From contig JAGYXB010001412.1 in assembly GCA_022495005.1 (NCBI GenBank), positions 1,079,273 through 1,143,272 on the forward strand: DNA of 64,000 nucleotides, in the 5' to 3' direction. This DNA is from Rhyacophila brunnea. Lineage: Eukaryota; Arthropoda; Insecta; Trichoptera; Rhyacophilidae. The notes beneath the pieces are model-generated. The model was not told the origin of the DNA. It did not search any database and saw nothing but the letters and a program-made list of their open reading frames with translations. The position numbers and the translations under genes are program-made. The first letter of the stretch is position 1; every line of letters starts with the position of its first letter. Positions 36,035 through 47,788 of this stretch are shown one piece after another.

Positions 36035-36205
36035 TACAGTAGGCGCTCGGTAATTCAGCACCCATATTTTTTCACCTATGCCGGATTATTGGATTTCCAT
36101 AGGAAATAATAAATAATCTGTCAAGGTCGGGCACCAAACTGCCGAGCGAACGGCTCTCTGCTCTGTAATGTGGCAGTTTAATGTGGAACCTGCCGGATTA
36201 TAGAG
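36035..36205. mobile_element. Pogo/Tigger-like end
   Basis: TACAGTAGGCGCTCGGTAAT, TCAGCACC and then TGCCGGATTATTGGATTTCC are typical of the ends of pogo/Tigger (jerky-type) elements. The complementary phrases GGGCACCAAACTGCCGAGCG and CTGCCGGATTATAGAGCAGG follow. Boundaries are uncertain. Confidence 0.5.
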
Positions 36206-37200
36206 CAGGAGAGCTGCACAAATCATCATTTTATAATATGAGATCACTATTAGGATGTGACATCGTATATGGATAGCCCCTTAATCTAAAACATACTGAG
36301 TTACTTTTATACGTGGGAAATACGAGTGACTTATCTGTCATTTCCATGATTAATAATATGAATTCATTTAATTTATTTTTGAACTGGCAACAAAACTCAC
36401 CTTTTCGCTTTCCATTTTTTAGAATCCGGGTCATTCTTTCATTGATAACACATAGCATTTTAATTCAACTCAATGTTATCAATTAATTATTAATGGTGAA
36501 TATATATTTTAGGACAGTAGACAGATACATTGCTTGAAATGAATAGATTATTTTCTTCCACATCAGTTCATTGGCTTCATTGACAGGGCATTTCTTTATT
36601 TATTTATTGTAGAGTTACAAAGTTACATTGATTGATAATTAATACAGTCTTAATAATTACTATCCAAATAGCATATCTGTGACCCGTAATATCACGCATA
36701 TAGTACTAAGCGTGTAGGTATTATTTAAACGTGGAATTTCAGTTGGTTTCGTAAACAGACATATGTTTAGCTATCTTTGGTATGTTTTAAGTGAAGGCTA
36801 GATGCTCATGCTTTACGACAATCTTACCTGCGCAAACCGGTTTGTATCGGGAAACCCGTGTGTATGGACGGGAAAACGGAAAAGCGCTGTAAAGGTATAT
36901 ACCGCGCAGACAAGTCGCTGCCGTCTAGCCGGCATTAACGATCACACGGTATGTGTGTATAAGGGCATGTTTACACGGGCTTAGTACTAATCATCAGTAC
37001 TGAAGCACTAATACTGGCATGTGTTAATTGTTGAATTCTAATGTTTATTACTAATTTGACCTGTTTACACGTGACGGTATTAGTGGGAGAATTAGTGAGT
37101 ACTGACGATTATCATTAAATAAGTCTTAAAGCATTGGAGAAGACACTTTACTAGGCGATTATTTATAGCTATTTTAATAAAAAATAATTTCATATCATAA
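36206..37200. other. No gene seen; possible MITE around 36960-37110
   Basis: 36960-37110 has GCATGTTTACACGGGCTTAG with a partly inverted match TGACCTGTTTACACGTGACG and several TTAGTACTAA-like words. No boundary or duplication is clear. 36790-36985 is GC-richer, with a 60-codon open frame that I do not trust. Confidence 0.3.
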
Positions 37201-37204
37201 TATA

Positions 37205-37395
37205 AGTACGGCCCCACGATGGCCGAGCGATAACGTCACGGCTTATAATGTAATGGGTCCCAGTTCTGGGAAATTCACATATTGCTTTTAAATGTGTGTT
37301 TGGAGTCAGACTATATTGAACATGTGGTTAACATCCATTACTCATGAAAACAAAAAAAAATCTGTCGATACAACCTCTACTCCAGGGACCCATAT
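37205..37395 (+). mobile_element. tRNA-headed SINE, copy 2
   Basis: CCCCACGATGGCCGAGCGAT, then AACGTCACGG, forms an A-box-like tRNA head and GGTCCCAGTTCTGGG a decayed B box. The body TTTAAATGTGTGTTTGGAG and the tail TCTGTCGATACAACCTCTAC recur in the other copies. Confidence 0.65.
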
Positions 37396-38270
37396 TGTGA
37401 TCGTCTTAGGTTTTGTACATGGTGTAATGTTATATCAGTAACAGATTGACAGGCATTGATATGAATATAATGGAATAGTTGTTGTAATATATCTATTTAC
37501 AGATGCACTGTGTCATATTTACCACCAATACTCAATCAATACTAAAAGACTGTAATAATCAGTATGCAAATATTTATTGAATGTGAATTAAAGTCGGTAT
37601 TGCCAAATGGGTATACTTAATAATGTTTTCTATTTTCAAATGTTTCTAAATATGCATCAGTATAGTAGAACTAAAGCGGTAGTCTGTATTTTAATATGTC
37701 AGGCGGCTTGTGCATGAATCTACCATATTATTATCTTGAGAAAACATTTCAGTCTAAAAATAAACCTTGAAATATTCCAATGTCACTCGAAAACAAGCTC
37801 TGGCACAAAATTATTTTGATTTAAACGAAATTCATTTTGTATCTCCAGATCATTTCTGCCTGTTTCTACGGGATTTATATTGTTTTAAGATAAACAATGA
37901 ATTTATATTGCAATATTTAGTATGTTTTATTTAATTTAGTCGATAAAGCAGGATGAGATACATACTTTAAACACATTCATAATGATTCATCTGAAAATCG
38001 ACCTAAATAGATATCAATATAATATGTATCATGATTTAATAACAATCACATTTTATATAACGTGGATGGCAGCTGTCACCTTCTCTAAACTTAATCAATG
38101 CGTTGCGATCAATCATAGGAAATGATATGTATTTTCAGTGCAATAATGAATCTGAATACAATATATGATGTTTATAATTTGTTGCTCAAGTAGGGGTTCC
38201 CTAAGATTTAAAAAAAATATTTTAAAGGTAAAACGAGCTCTGTGAGTTAATAACTAATTGATATTTTTGT
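37396..38270. other. No gene seen
   Basis: AT-rich sequence leading up to the acceptor at 38281. Confidence 0.3.
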
Positions 38271-38281
38271 TTTGTCCACAG

Positions 38282-38398
38282 CACCGGTCCCCCGACAGGG
38301 CGGTGTTCAGATCGGCAGCAGCCTTGGCCGCCACAGGGATCGCTCTGTCCAGCTTCAGCCTCAAGCAAATGCTGGAGAACCAGAGAAGAAGATTCTAG
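38282..38398 (+). CDS. Candidate last coding exon of the 55-residue protein
   Basis: A pyrimidine-rich tract ending in CCACAG precedes 38 codons and a TAG stop. The exon is clearly more GC-rich than the AT-rich DNA around it, as host exons are here. In phase 0 it reads HRSPDRAVFRSAAALAATG, then IALSSFSLKQMLENQRRRF. An alanine-rich hydrophobic stretch suited to one membrane helix is followed by a basic C-terminus. Joined to 11371-11421 it gives 55 residues. A second frame is also open, from before the exon to a stop near 38505 (77 codons from an ATG at 38272), so the reading frame is not certain. Function unknown; a small mitochondrial or membrane protein is a guess from composition alone. Confidence 0.45.
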   Translation, partial: HRSPDRAVFRSAAALAATGIALSSFSLKQMLENQRRRF

Positions 38399-39246
38399 AC
38401 CATCTTGAGTCCTGTCTCCTTCGCGCACCTCTATCGAAAGAGACGAAACATCAAAAAACAACACCTAAAGGGGAAACGGAAACCGAAACTAATGATAATA
38501 AGTAAATAATTGTACAAACTGAGATTCAAACCATCAGATCTCAGCTTATCTGTCGAAAAATTGATTTAATATTTTCACCGGTAGGGATTCAAGCGGAACA
38601 TCCGACATCTGTTTGATAGTGAACGAATGAAAACATCTGAATATCAGTTTAATTTAAAAGTGTAGTCAACGATAGTATTGTCTTTGTAATTGTTTTGTCT
38701 CATGTCATGTATTATGTCAACATGTCAACAAGCCAAAGTGTAAAAAATGCAAAGGGAGAAAAACGTCACTAGGTTTTTAATCGAGCGATACTGGTATTTA
38801 TTATAGTCATAATGAATTTTTTAATGAAATTGTAACAATGTAATTTTTTTCTTTTTTTTGCTTTATAAAAACACATTTTTATTTCCATTTACAGGTGTTT
38901 CAAATGGCTCTGTGTACGTAGGAGAATACTGACAAAGTTATGACGCATGTACAATATAAATAGGTCTATGTTTAGTTAGGTGTAAGAATTCGAATATATA
39001 AATTTTCTGTGATGTTTTCCAAAAATGTGAGTATGCATTGGAATCTATCTCGACTAATGTGTATTAATGTTACCTGGATTTCAAGAAAATCTCTCACCAG
39101 AGACCAGAATCTCTATGTATATAATTCTTAAATACCGATCTGTCGAATGTATTATATTGATTTAATACTTTATTTTAGACTTAATTGTCATATTAATTTA
39201 TTTAAAACGTTGATTTCTGTACTGCATGAAATCTAAACTGTATACA

Positions 39247-39252
39247 AATAAA
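39247..39252 (+). terminator. Possible poly(A) signal of the small gene
   Basis: This is the first AATAAA on the plus strand after the TAG at 38398, implying a 3' UTR of about 860 bases. A second AATAAA lies at 39651-39656. Either would keep the transcript clear of the Y14 3' end. Confidence 0.3.
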
Positions 39253-39259
39253 CTGTCTA

Positions 39260-39926
39260 TGAATCTGTCAGTATTTTCTTAAATGCACATTGCCTTTTGT
39301 AACACTGTATTTACTTCACTTAAAAACAAACTATTTCATCTAAGTTAGTTTTCATGACGTACTGAAGGCAAAATCCTCAATTTATTGGCTGTATAAAGTA
39401 TTATTTCTCAATACACACACGAAACAGCAAAGACTGACGTCTTATTGTCAGTATCGCAGTAGGCCGCCATTTTGTTATGTCGCCGACTGACATGTAATCC
39501 AAAATGGCAGCTTTTATGATTTATAATAGTTACTATAATATAATATTGTGATAAAATGTTTAATTGTATTATTTTTTGCGTATAGGTCTGATGACGTTTT
39601 TTGTTTTGTTTCTTTTTCCACCTTTGTGTTTATTTTCTGTTTCTTTTTCAAATAAACTGATTATTAAACGTTTTTGAATTATGCCCGAAATTGTTTTTTA
39701 TTTTATTTTTACTACCTTCATAAGAAATATAATAATAAATACACACAACCCACTTGCATAACGGATACTCGTAATATGGAATTCACTATAATAGATTTTA
39801 AAAACAATTCAATAAATTTAATAAACAATAAAAATTTGATACAAAAATTATTTTCAGGAATAAAATTGAAGAGGGGTGAATCTACATTCCCTGTTCACAC
39901 ATTTATGCTGTTTTTATAAAATTCCT
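39260..39926. other. No gene seen
   Basis: Between the candidate small gene and the repeat below. 39470-39510 has AGGCCGCCATTTTGTTATG and, inverted nearby, CCAAAATGGCAGC, a short imperfect stem. Confidence 0.3.
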
Positions 39927-40125
39927 CACACCAGCGCCATCTTTAGATTAATAAAGTCTGAGCATATCTTTTTGCACAAGCAACGAGTGGTCCACTGTTT
40001 AGCTGTCAAAATCAGATCCCAGATTGCTTGATTTGATTCGCCATTTCTCGTTTCAAATTGAATTATTAAAAATTCTCAAATCAAATATATTAACTATCAG
40101 TGTTATTTATAAATAATATACATTC
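39927..40125 (+). repeat. Dispersed repeat, copy 1 (second at 63802-64000)
   Basis: CCAGCGCCATCTTTAGATTA, ATCTTTTTGCACAAGCAACG, GGTCCACTGTT and a final AACTATCAGTGTTATTTATA are shared in order with the end of the window. The second copy runs off the edge, so the family's full length is unknown. Confidence 0.8.
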
Positions 40126-40273
40126 CTGTTATTCATCAGCTGTCAAAGTCAGACTAGTCCTTCACACAAAAACCGGTGGTAATATCGATTTCCAAAAAAT
40201 ATGTAGCATTGATCTATACATTATATTTGTAGAAGGTGTGTTAATGCTAGTGTATGATTTATCATGTAACTCA

Positions 40274-40632
40274 TCTATCCAAATCAAGCCATCCCCTGAC
40301 TGAACACGACAGAACCGTCAGTATGAGCACTCTATAGAACAATGACAGGTCATCCATAGACAACAACGGGAGGGGCGGAAAAAGTAAGACCAGTTGTTGT
40401 GAATGTATCGGCTTTCTACTTGAGTCGGCAATGGTCACACACATTTTTTTTTGCTATCCAAATCAAGCCATCCCCTGACTGAACACGACAGAAGTGTCAG
40501 TATGAGCACTCTATAGAACAATGACAGGTCATCCATAGACAACAACGGGAGGGGCGGAAAAAGTAAGACCAGTTGTTGTGAATGTATCGGCTTTCTACTT
40601 GAGTCGGCAATGGTCACAACACATTTTTTTTG
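40274..40632 (+). repeat. 179-bp tandem duplication
   Basis: Two head-to-tail units (about 40275-40453 and 40454-40632) differ only at a CCG/GTG position in the first third and by a one-base slip around the A/T run near the end. Unit phrases: ATCCCCTGACTGAACACGAC and GGGAGGGGCGGAAAAAGTAA. The near-identity marks a recent event. An antisense 60-codon frame across it is not convincing. Confidence 0.95.
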
Positions 40633-40639
40633 CTTGACT

Positions 40640-41085
40640 TCAAAGGTTGTAAAGAAAAATTCTTAGTTTTGTCAGCCAAATATAGCTGAAAATAAATTCT
40701 CAGGAGTATAATTCTGACCGTTATATTTACTAGATAATTGCCGATTATGTTCAGAATACGATCGTTTTAATGTCAAGTAGAAGTTTTAGCACATTGTAGG
40801 TTGTATGTATGTACATTTGTGGATTTCTTAATAACTAATTTTCAATAAATAAGTCATTAACCTGCAAAAGAAGCGTATTATAAAGTAATTAAGTAAATGT
40901 CTGAAGCAAAAATGTAATAAAAACCTATTTGACAATGGCGCAGTACAAAGATCCCAAATAATTTACCATTCTAATAAGCATTGTGACGTCAATAACCATC
41001 GTGGTTAGCATTTCTCGCTGATATTATATGGAATGATATACTGTTGTTCAGCATTCAAAGGGGTAACGCTTACGACAAAATAAAT
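40640..41085. other. No gene seen
   Basis: AT-rich sequence between the tandem duplication and the Y14 3' end. Confidence 0.3.
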
Positions 41086-41109
41086 ATATTTTTTTTACAA
41101 AAATTATTA

Positions 41110-41115
41110 TTTATT
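41110..41115 (-). terminator. Probable poly(A) signal of Y14
   Basis: This is the first AATAAA on the minus strand after the Y14 stop codon. It implies a 3' UTR of about 400 bases. Confidence 0.5.
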
Positions 41116-41512
41116 AATCTTAAAACTATTCTTACAGAAGAATATTTCATTGTAGTTAATAGACAAGCTATACAAAGACATTTTGGTTTGTTGAGGTGAC
41201 AATTTTGTTCGAGTCCATAATCTGTGAATGCGACATTTTTTAAATATACAAATTATGACTTAGGTCATAGACAAAAATATACACCCATGTTTAATGTGAA
41301 AATATTGTTTTGCTAATTTAGTGCTACCGTTTCGATTAGCGAACAGGGTCCATTCTTACACGTCATCATACATATTTACGAGAAAATGTTTCCGACACAA
41401 AATAACAACACGCAAACATTAATCTCAAAACTGACAGTCATTCCTTTCCTTGCTAAGCTAATATAAAATTAGTAATTAATTTAAGTTATTGATGATGGTA
41501 TGGTTGATAAGA

Positions 41513-44500
41513 CTATCGCCTCTTGCCGCGCGAATGCTGCTTGTTGGGTCCTTTGGTGAAGCACCAATCGACGGAGATGTTTTGTCCCAGGACATCGGAG
41601 GCATTTAAAGCTTCTCTGGCACTCTGAAATCATTAAATTGTTAATTAATGTTGTTGACAAAGACCTGCTGAAGTTCTGCGTTCCAGCGCATCTATTCTAT
41701 AGACAAGACTGCTGTCAGCTATTGAGGGTAGTACAGTACTCTCTCAGTAATCCGCCACCCCAAAAACCAGAAAAGTGTCCAATTAGTGAAAGCGGCGGTT
41801 TATAGTGCATACATACAAAATATAGTCAAAATTAAAACAGCTATTTTGTTTTCCATATAAAATTATTCAATTTATACTGTGCAGGTCGGACACTTTCACA
41901 CTTCATGACAATTTCAATTTTTATAAATTAATATAAGGGAATCAATATTTAAAAAAATCATAATACTGACGTGTGACGTCACTAACTAAAATATTGAACA
42001 ACAACTGTCAATGTATTTTCGTTTATGCATGCATTGGTGTTCATACCATCGATTAATCGATACAATGTCACTTTTCAAAATCCATTGACCACTCACAGTT
42101 ATTGCAAATTATTCATTCTTTGTTGGTTGGTGTTCGGTAATAAATACAATATTGGTTTGTCTGAAACTTCTGTTTACAAAATGTAATTATTTGACAGATG
42201 TTGTGTTTTAGTGTTTTATCACCAAACCTTACCAGATTGGCTGCAATCTACACATGCAAATTACCATATTTGGTCCTAGCAAAGCATATGTGGGCTTCCA
42301 CAGGGTGATGGTTGTATTAAGACTTTTTCTGTAATGAATAGTTAACCATTCGCTCTACCCATTAGTCCAATGGTTAATCAAATATTGGCTGACTTATTTA
42401 AATTTGTACTGTGAAAATATCCCCCTAACAATATTTTCCATGTACACAAAAAAATTATGTACATAGTGTTCACAAAAACTTCATGCGCAGGATGTGTTTT
42501 GTTATTATTACAAAAGTAATGGTTTGCGTCCAGGTCAATTAAACTTTCTTCGCGCTGCAGTGATCTCAGTGACAGTGTGTGCGAATTTGGCACAGCAACT
42601 TTCTATCATAATGGGTTCTCGAGATGAGACCTTTAGATCGTTGATTAATTATAAATTAATTTTGATTAAAGTTACCTGTGCTTGTTTATAAGTTTCAAAC
42701 TCTACCAAAGCGTATCCCTTAAGAAAGCCTGTTCTGCGATCCAAGTTCAGGTGAATGTTTTTAATGTCGCCGAATTCTGAGAATTTGTCCTGCAACATTA
42801 AAAGAAACATGAATTCTAAAAGATAGTTTCACCGATCTCCTACACTTTTTTTTACCAACTTAACAAATCTAATGTTGAAAATATTGATTAATACTTGTAA
42901 TTTGGATAATTTCTTTAGGTATTAACTGTTATTATGCTCCACTACTACAATACAAAATGCCCTCTCCTGATTGTTATTACATATTCCTTTATTGGTGTCC
43001 ACCATAGACTAATATACTTTGTGTCCACTATCCATTAATATGTAGACTTGCGAAAGATTTTTGTCAATTTTGTAGCAATATTCTTTATAAATTTCATTGA
43101 GCTTATTTAACTCATACACTGCGGACCAGTTAATTAATATTTAATTACCACATTTTAATAACATGCTAATTATATCTATTGGCTATTTAATCCCGACATG
43201 GCAGCCGTGTCGTCACCACTATGAGTTAATGTGAAAAGTTTTACCAGCAATTGGTATGAAATAGTGGTCCAATTATACGATTATTAAAAAATTGATTACC
43301 ACAATGAGGTTTGATTTTTTTGCTGTGCTAATGGAAACATTCTTATAAATGAGAATTGTATATTACCCACCACCAGTTTGGGCAAACCTGATATAAAATC
43401 TCATTGACTGAAAACCACTTTGTACTAATTGGTCAATACCTCATTGGCTGCATACCGTTTAATACCAATATGTCAACCAATGAATGACTCCAAATGCTTT
43501 TCGAACTGTCAGAAAATGTGTATGTAATAGTATGAAATCTATGTGAATTTAACTAAAGGCTTAACCTATATAATAAATCAATGGATTACCAACATACATT
43601 AAAATTGATTTTGTTTAGATGATGTCAAGCGCAGTGGCGGCCGGTGATTTTTTGGATTGTAATTTTTGAGGGTGCGCTGGAAACTTACCTTTTTGAAAAA
43701 TGAAATCAATTCGGCGTTGTTTTTGATTTGACAAAACGTTATTGACATTTGGAGAATTACCTGTATATTTTATATTTTTCATAAAACATGTTGCGAGTTA
43801 CTTAAATCTTTATTGGATTAGTTTTAAAAAACGATCGTATCTCTTATAGTAGATAAATACCTCTTACTTTTAACGGAAGCCATCTTGTTCTATATTTTAT
43901 TATATTATTATCTTTAGCAATTTGTACACTTTATGAATAATGATTATTATGAAACTGCACTTTGTGAAATAGTATTAAGATTTAAGTATTAGCTAATCAC
44001 TAGAATTCATGAATTAATAATTTTATATATTATAAATAACCGACACCATTTCGCGTTTAGTCAACACACAGGATAATGAAATATTAATTTTCCAGAAATG
44101 CGGTAGGTAGCAAAATTATTTTTATCTTCACTGATTTAAATTGGAGTACACATAAATCAAAATATCTTACCGACATTGTATTATTTTAATTTCTTACCCA
44201 TTTTAATTTATAAAATAATGAATTCTATTGTTTTTAGTTTTACAGGCATTTTACATACGACATTGCTAAATATGATACTAAACATAATTTGAAGCATGAA
44301 CAGTAAGCTGCAGCGTCTATTATAACAAACCATAATAATTCAAATCTATAATTGCTCTCTACTCAGACCAATATGATGTCATTTTACCCAGTCGGCGCAC
44401 GATATTCTGGAACTTACGCATGGCGAAAATGATTAGCACGGTTTAAGTTGTTTTATAATGGCTTTAGTTCATACTAAGCTTTGGGTTCATTTGAAGTAAA

Positions 44501-46152
44501 CTAAATATATTGCCAGGGCGCAAATGATTTCAGTGAAGATGACGTATACGGTGCATAGTGCCTGTATTATCGTCTATTGGCAATATGGGCACATCGGTTT
44601 ATGGTTTGCATTGCAATAAGTGAGCGATAATATTAAAAACCTATGAAGAAAAAATATGATTTACAATGTTGAACGATGTTTCATAGCAATGCAAGCAGTG
44701 CAGTGCACTTGTATGATGTTAGACCAGCCGCCGCTGGTCAAGAGATGTCAAATCTTTTTCATATATTAATTATTATTTAATACAAACTTCTTATTCATCA
44801 TACGCAAGTGGCGAGGGGTGGACGCAGGCTATTACTGTGCGAAAACGTCTTCTTGGCTACGCTTCTAGGTGCTGTTGTTTACTAAATGGGATGAGCTTGT
44901 TAGTTTATAATGGAAGTGCGGTTAAAAATGGGCATGTTAGTTCACAGTTTTAACACGTAGCCAAGAAGATGTATCCGCACTATAAGATTTGACATAAATA
45001 GTGCACACTAAACTTTGTCAGTTATACGTATTTGTTTTCATTGAACTAATAATACAAAAGCACTATTTACGTCGAATCTATCTCAACAGCCTACATCCAC
45101 CCATCACTACTGTTATAGGCAGTCCCGATCACTGCCACATACGAGATATCTCGGTAGTACTAATAATTCGGTCAAAACGAATAATTTCAAAATAGGACAC
45201 ATACTGACATCTATCGGAATGTTACAAAAACATTTTACCATATTAGTTAATGATTTTACCATTGATTTACCTTGAATTTTGTCAAGTAGTGTTACAACTG
45301 ACATTTTAGAGATGTCGTAGTTTTTTTTTTTGATTTTTTTTTCACAAATCATATTTGGCCTGTTAGGTACTGCCAAGGCCTTTTTTACGGCAGCCAAAAG
45401 GTATTAAAAAAAGTAAAAATCACCTGTATATCATCTTCCTGGGCCTCTTCGTGGACGCCGCTGACAAACAAAATCCAGCCTTCCACTGAGCGTTGAGGCC
45501 CCAGTTCACCCCCACCGGGTGCTGCCGAAGCTGATAACCGGTCATAGCGAGCGCTGCCTCCGCGGTTTGCTCCACCTCCGCCGCCGCTCGCGGCTGTGTT
45601 ACCCGAAGGCTGCTCACCGCCGCCTCCGAAGCCACGGCCTTTCTTTATGCGCGCCTTTTCCTTCAAACGGGCGATGCCCTCTGGAGAAAATTACGTTTAC
45701 ATAATAGGATATCTGAATAACTACCTACTTACCTGACTTAAAGATTGCTAAAGATCAAACACAATTAATGATTTCACCCCCAACTACTATGTATTATTTT
45801 AATAGTACATATAGGAAAATCCCGAAATGAACAAAAATAACATGTCAATTGTCATCCATTCACTGTCAATCTTATTCAAAATAGAGTTGCGACAGTTAAA
45901 CTGCACTCTAAGCGAACATAATGCATGTAATTAAGTCATCACTATCATCTATATACATAATTATAATATTTTAAACGTGAGATAACTAACTGAAAATAAA
46001 CGACTAAAAGAGTAAGTTTTCGGCGAAAAAAAATGGGGTTAAGACTCTTTACAAAGACATTGCAACATTGATTTGGGTAGGTTTTACTCACGTTCTCCTT
46101 CATCATCGACTTCAAACTCTTCGGAATTTTCAATGTCCAAAACATCGGCCAT
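41513..46152 (-). CDS. RBM8A (tsu): Y14 / RNA-binding protein 8A, exon junction complex core (4 exons)
   Basis: Y14 binds Mago nashi; the pair locks eIF4A3 onto spliced mRNA in the exon junction complex, which acts in the nucleus and then in cytoplasmic mRNA localisation and nonsense-mediated decay. Read on the minus strand, the coding exons are 46152-46092, 45680-45424, 42789-42676 and 41623-41513. All introns have GT/AG ends (411, 2634 and 1052 bp) and the frame stays open, giving 180 residues; human Y14 has 174. The start MADVLDIE is the family N-terminus. Residues 82-96 ([15 protein letters not shown]) contain RNP2, and 126-137 ([12 protein letters not shown]) contain RNP1. ISVDWCF closes the RRM, and a short basic tail ends in GKRR. 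The linker at about 39-80 is rich in Gly, Ala and Ser and differs from the acidic linker of vertebrate Y14. Nothing is broken. Confidence 0.97.
41732..41830. mobile_element. Pogo-like end in Y14 intron 3
   Basis: TACAGTACTCTCTCAGTAAT, then CCGCCACC and GTCCAATTAGTGAAAGCGGC, resemble pogo-type ends with a TA target. I see no right end. Confidence 0.4.
43632..44736. mobile_element. 1.1-kb non-autonomous hAT in Y14 intron 2
   Basis: Starts CAGTGGCGGCCGGTG and ends CAGCCGCCGCTG, flanked by GTCAAGCG (43624-43631) and GTCAAGAG (44737-44744), 7 of 8 bases. The interior is AT-rich with no transposase frame that I can find. Confidence 0.78.
44805..45112. mobile_element. Fold-back hAT MITE, family CAGTGGCGAAGG, decayed copy 5
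   Basis: Ends CAAGTGGCGAGGGGTGGACG and CCACCCATCACTACTG, and the subterminal ATAAATAGTGCACACTAAAC, identify the family. Large parts are deleted and no target duplication is visible. It lies inside Y14 intron 2 and contains a smaller MITE. Confidence 0.8.
44837..44980. mobile_element. Small MITE nested in copy 5
   Basis: GTGCGAAAACGTCTTCTTGG (with CTACG) and the inverse CGTAGCCAAGAAGATGTATC (with CGCAC) form 25-bp imperfect terminal repeats around 144 bp. The superfamily is undetermined. Confidence 0.65.
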
Positions 46153-46159
46153 TGTTGGA

Positions 46160-47266
46160 GTATTTGGTAAATTTAACCGGAATTAATATGCGAAATTGCG
46201 AAGCGTGATGGAGTTGTCAAAATTTGGACGCCATTATTGCCATAGACAATAATTATTGCTTATTTGCTTACTTCTTAGTGTTGCTGCCCAGGAATGTTAA
46301 TTGATGGATTTTGTTTCATCGTAACTGGTTACTAAAAATAGCCGTCACCAAAAGTTACACACAAATACCAGAATAAACCGTCTATAGATATTTATTTTAG
46401 AAAGATGTGTAAAACGATATATACAAATATTTAACAACAAAAATTTCATTTTTAGAGTATAAATAGTTTTACGTCAAAAAACTATTAAATAGTTTTGTGT
46501 TGAGTATTTTAAAAGACTCTCACACTATATTTTGTATAGGGTATAATGCTTGAGCGATTTTTGAACGATAGTTAATCGATTTAATTCGAAATATAATTTT
46601 GCTTATGAAGGATAATATTTTTTACATTCCACAAGCTTGAGTGGTCTTGGTAACATTCAAACCTTGTCAAAAGTCAATAAAGGACCATTACACCAGCAGA
46701 TTCGCGGATTCAATCAGATTCAACGATCGTCGACTTCAAATAGCAATTACACGGAACGATTCAGTCACCAACTCATTCGTGTTGGCGCTTGATTTGATTG
46801 GTTTACGATATATGCTAGTCTGAACAATAATTTTATTATAAGTAAATCAATAAACCAGTTGCCGATTGTAATATTTAGTAGGACATTATTTTTGTTTTCT
46901 ATTATTATTATGAAATAATGAATAAAGTCTGGCACCCTTCGTTTCCTATGTAAACGTCAAATTTGTGTTATGTCAAATGCAAAACAGGACATGCTCGCGC
47001 GGCCATTACTGAAGCTCAATGTTAATTCGGATATTTTCGCATGTTCTTGATAATCTTCAACACGATCGCGCCCAAAAATAAAAATTGTTCGAAATTGGAC
47101 ACGAGTCACGACTCCAGGTAACGACTCAGAAGTGACTTTTCACGATCGGGGATGATCGGGGATGATCGTGGCAGACGGTTGGCCTGAGAATCTGCCAATG
47201 TAATTTGAACTTTATGATATTTTACTAATATCACTACCTAATCTGAGAATAAATGAAAAATATGTA
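46160..47266. other. Upstream of Y14; no other gene seen
   Basis: The Y14 promoter should lie in the first few hundred bases; no TATA box is obvious. 46640-46800 and 46970-47200 are GC-richer, with phrases like CATTACACCAGCAGATTCGC and a short GGGGATGATC direct repeat near 47148, but I cannot define an element. Confidence 0.3.
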
Positions 47267-47274
47267 CTTATAGG

Positions 47275-47510
47275 CAGGGCTCGAAATGGACCGGAACGCA
47301 CCGGAGCGCCGTTCCGGTTCATAAAATCTACAAAATTAACGCTCCGTCTCGTGGAAATATTAATTTGACCGCCTGAGCTAGATATGTCATATAATAAAAA
47401 ATCTAACAGACTTATTTTTATAAAATACATATACAATTAGATAACAACGTTAATATTTTCATAAAATTATCAAGCGCTCCGGTTCGTAAAATTTTCCATT
47501 TCGAGCGCTG
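47275..47510. mobile_element. hAT-type MITE, family CAG-GCTCGAAATGGA
   Basis: Ends CAGGGCTCGAAATGGACCGG and CCATTTCGAGCGCTG. Flanks CTTATAGG and CTTATGGG match at 7 of 8 bases. Same family as 2580-2804, opposite orientation. Confidence 0.88.
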
Positions 47511-47788
47511 CTTATGGGTATTATCGAAATAACATAATTTAGAGAAACGTCAGAAACATACCCATTAGAAGAACAGTGTACGAAGTGGAACTCAAACTCA
47601 TGTCTTTTATTTTCCGGTTGGTAGTTTTCGCATGTAAGCTACCTATCGATCCGTCTATGATTCATGCGAATTATTTCTTATAACTGTTTTTTTAAAACTA
47701 AGGTACCTAGGTACTTCAAATAATTACATACACCAATAATTAGGAGTTAATCAATTATGACAACTACATTACTAACTTAATTGTAATG

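Noticed and set aside
45420..45635. 71-codon second minus-strand frame across Y14 exon 2, and the plus-strand frame at 45519-45704
   Set aside because: The Y14 frame at the same place is fixed by [15 protein letters not shown] and splice phase; the others are shadows in GC-rich coding DNA.
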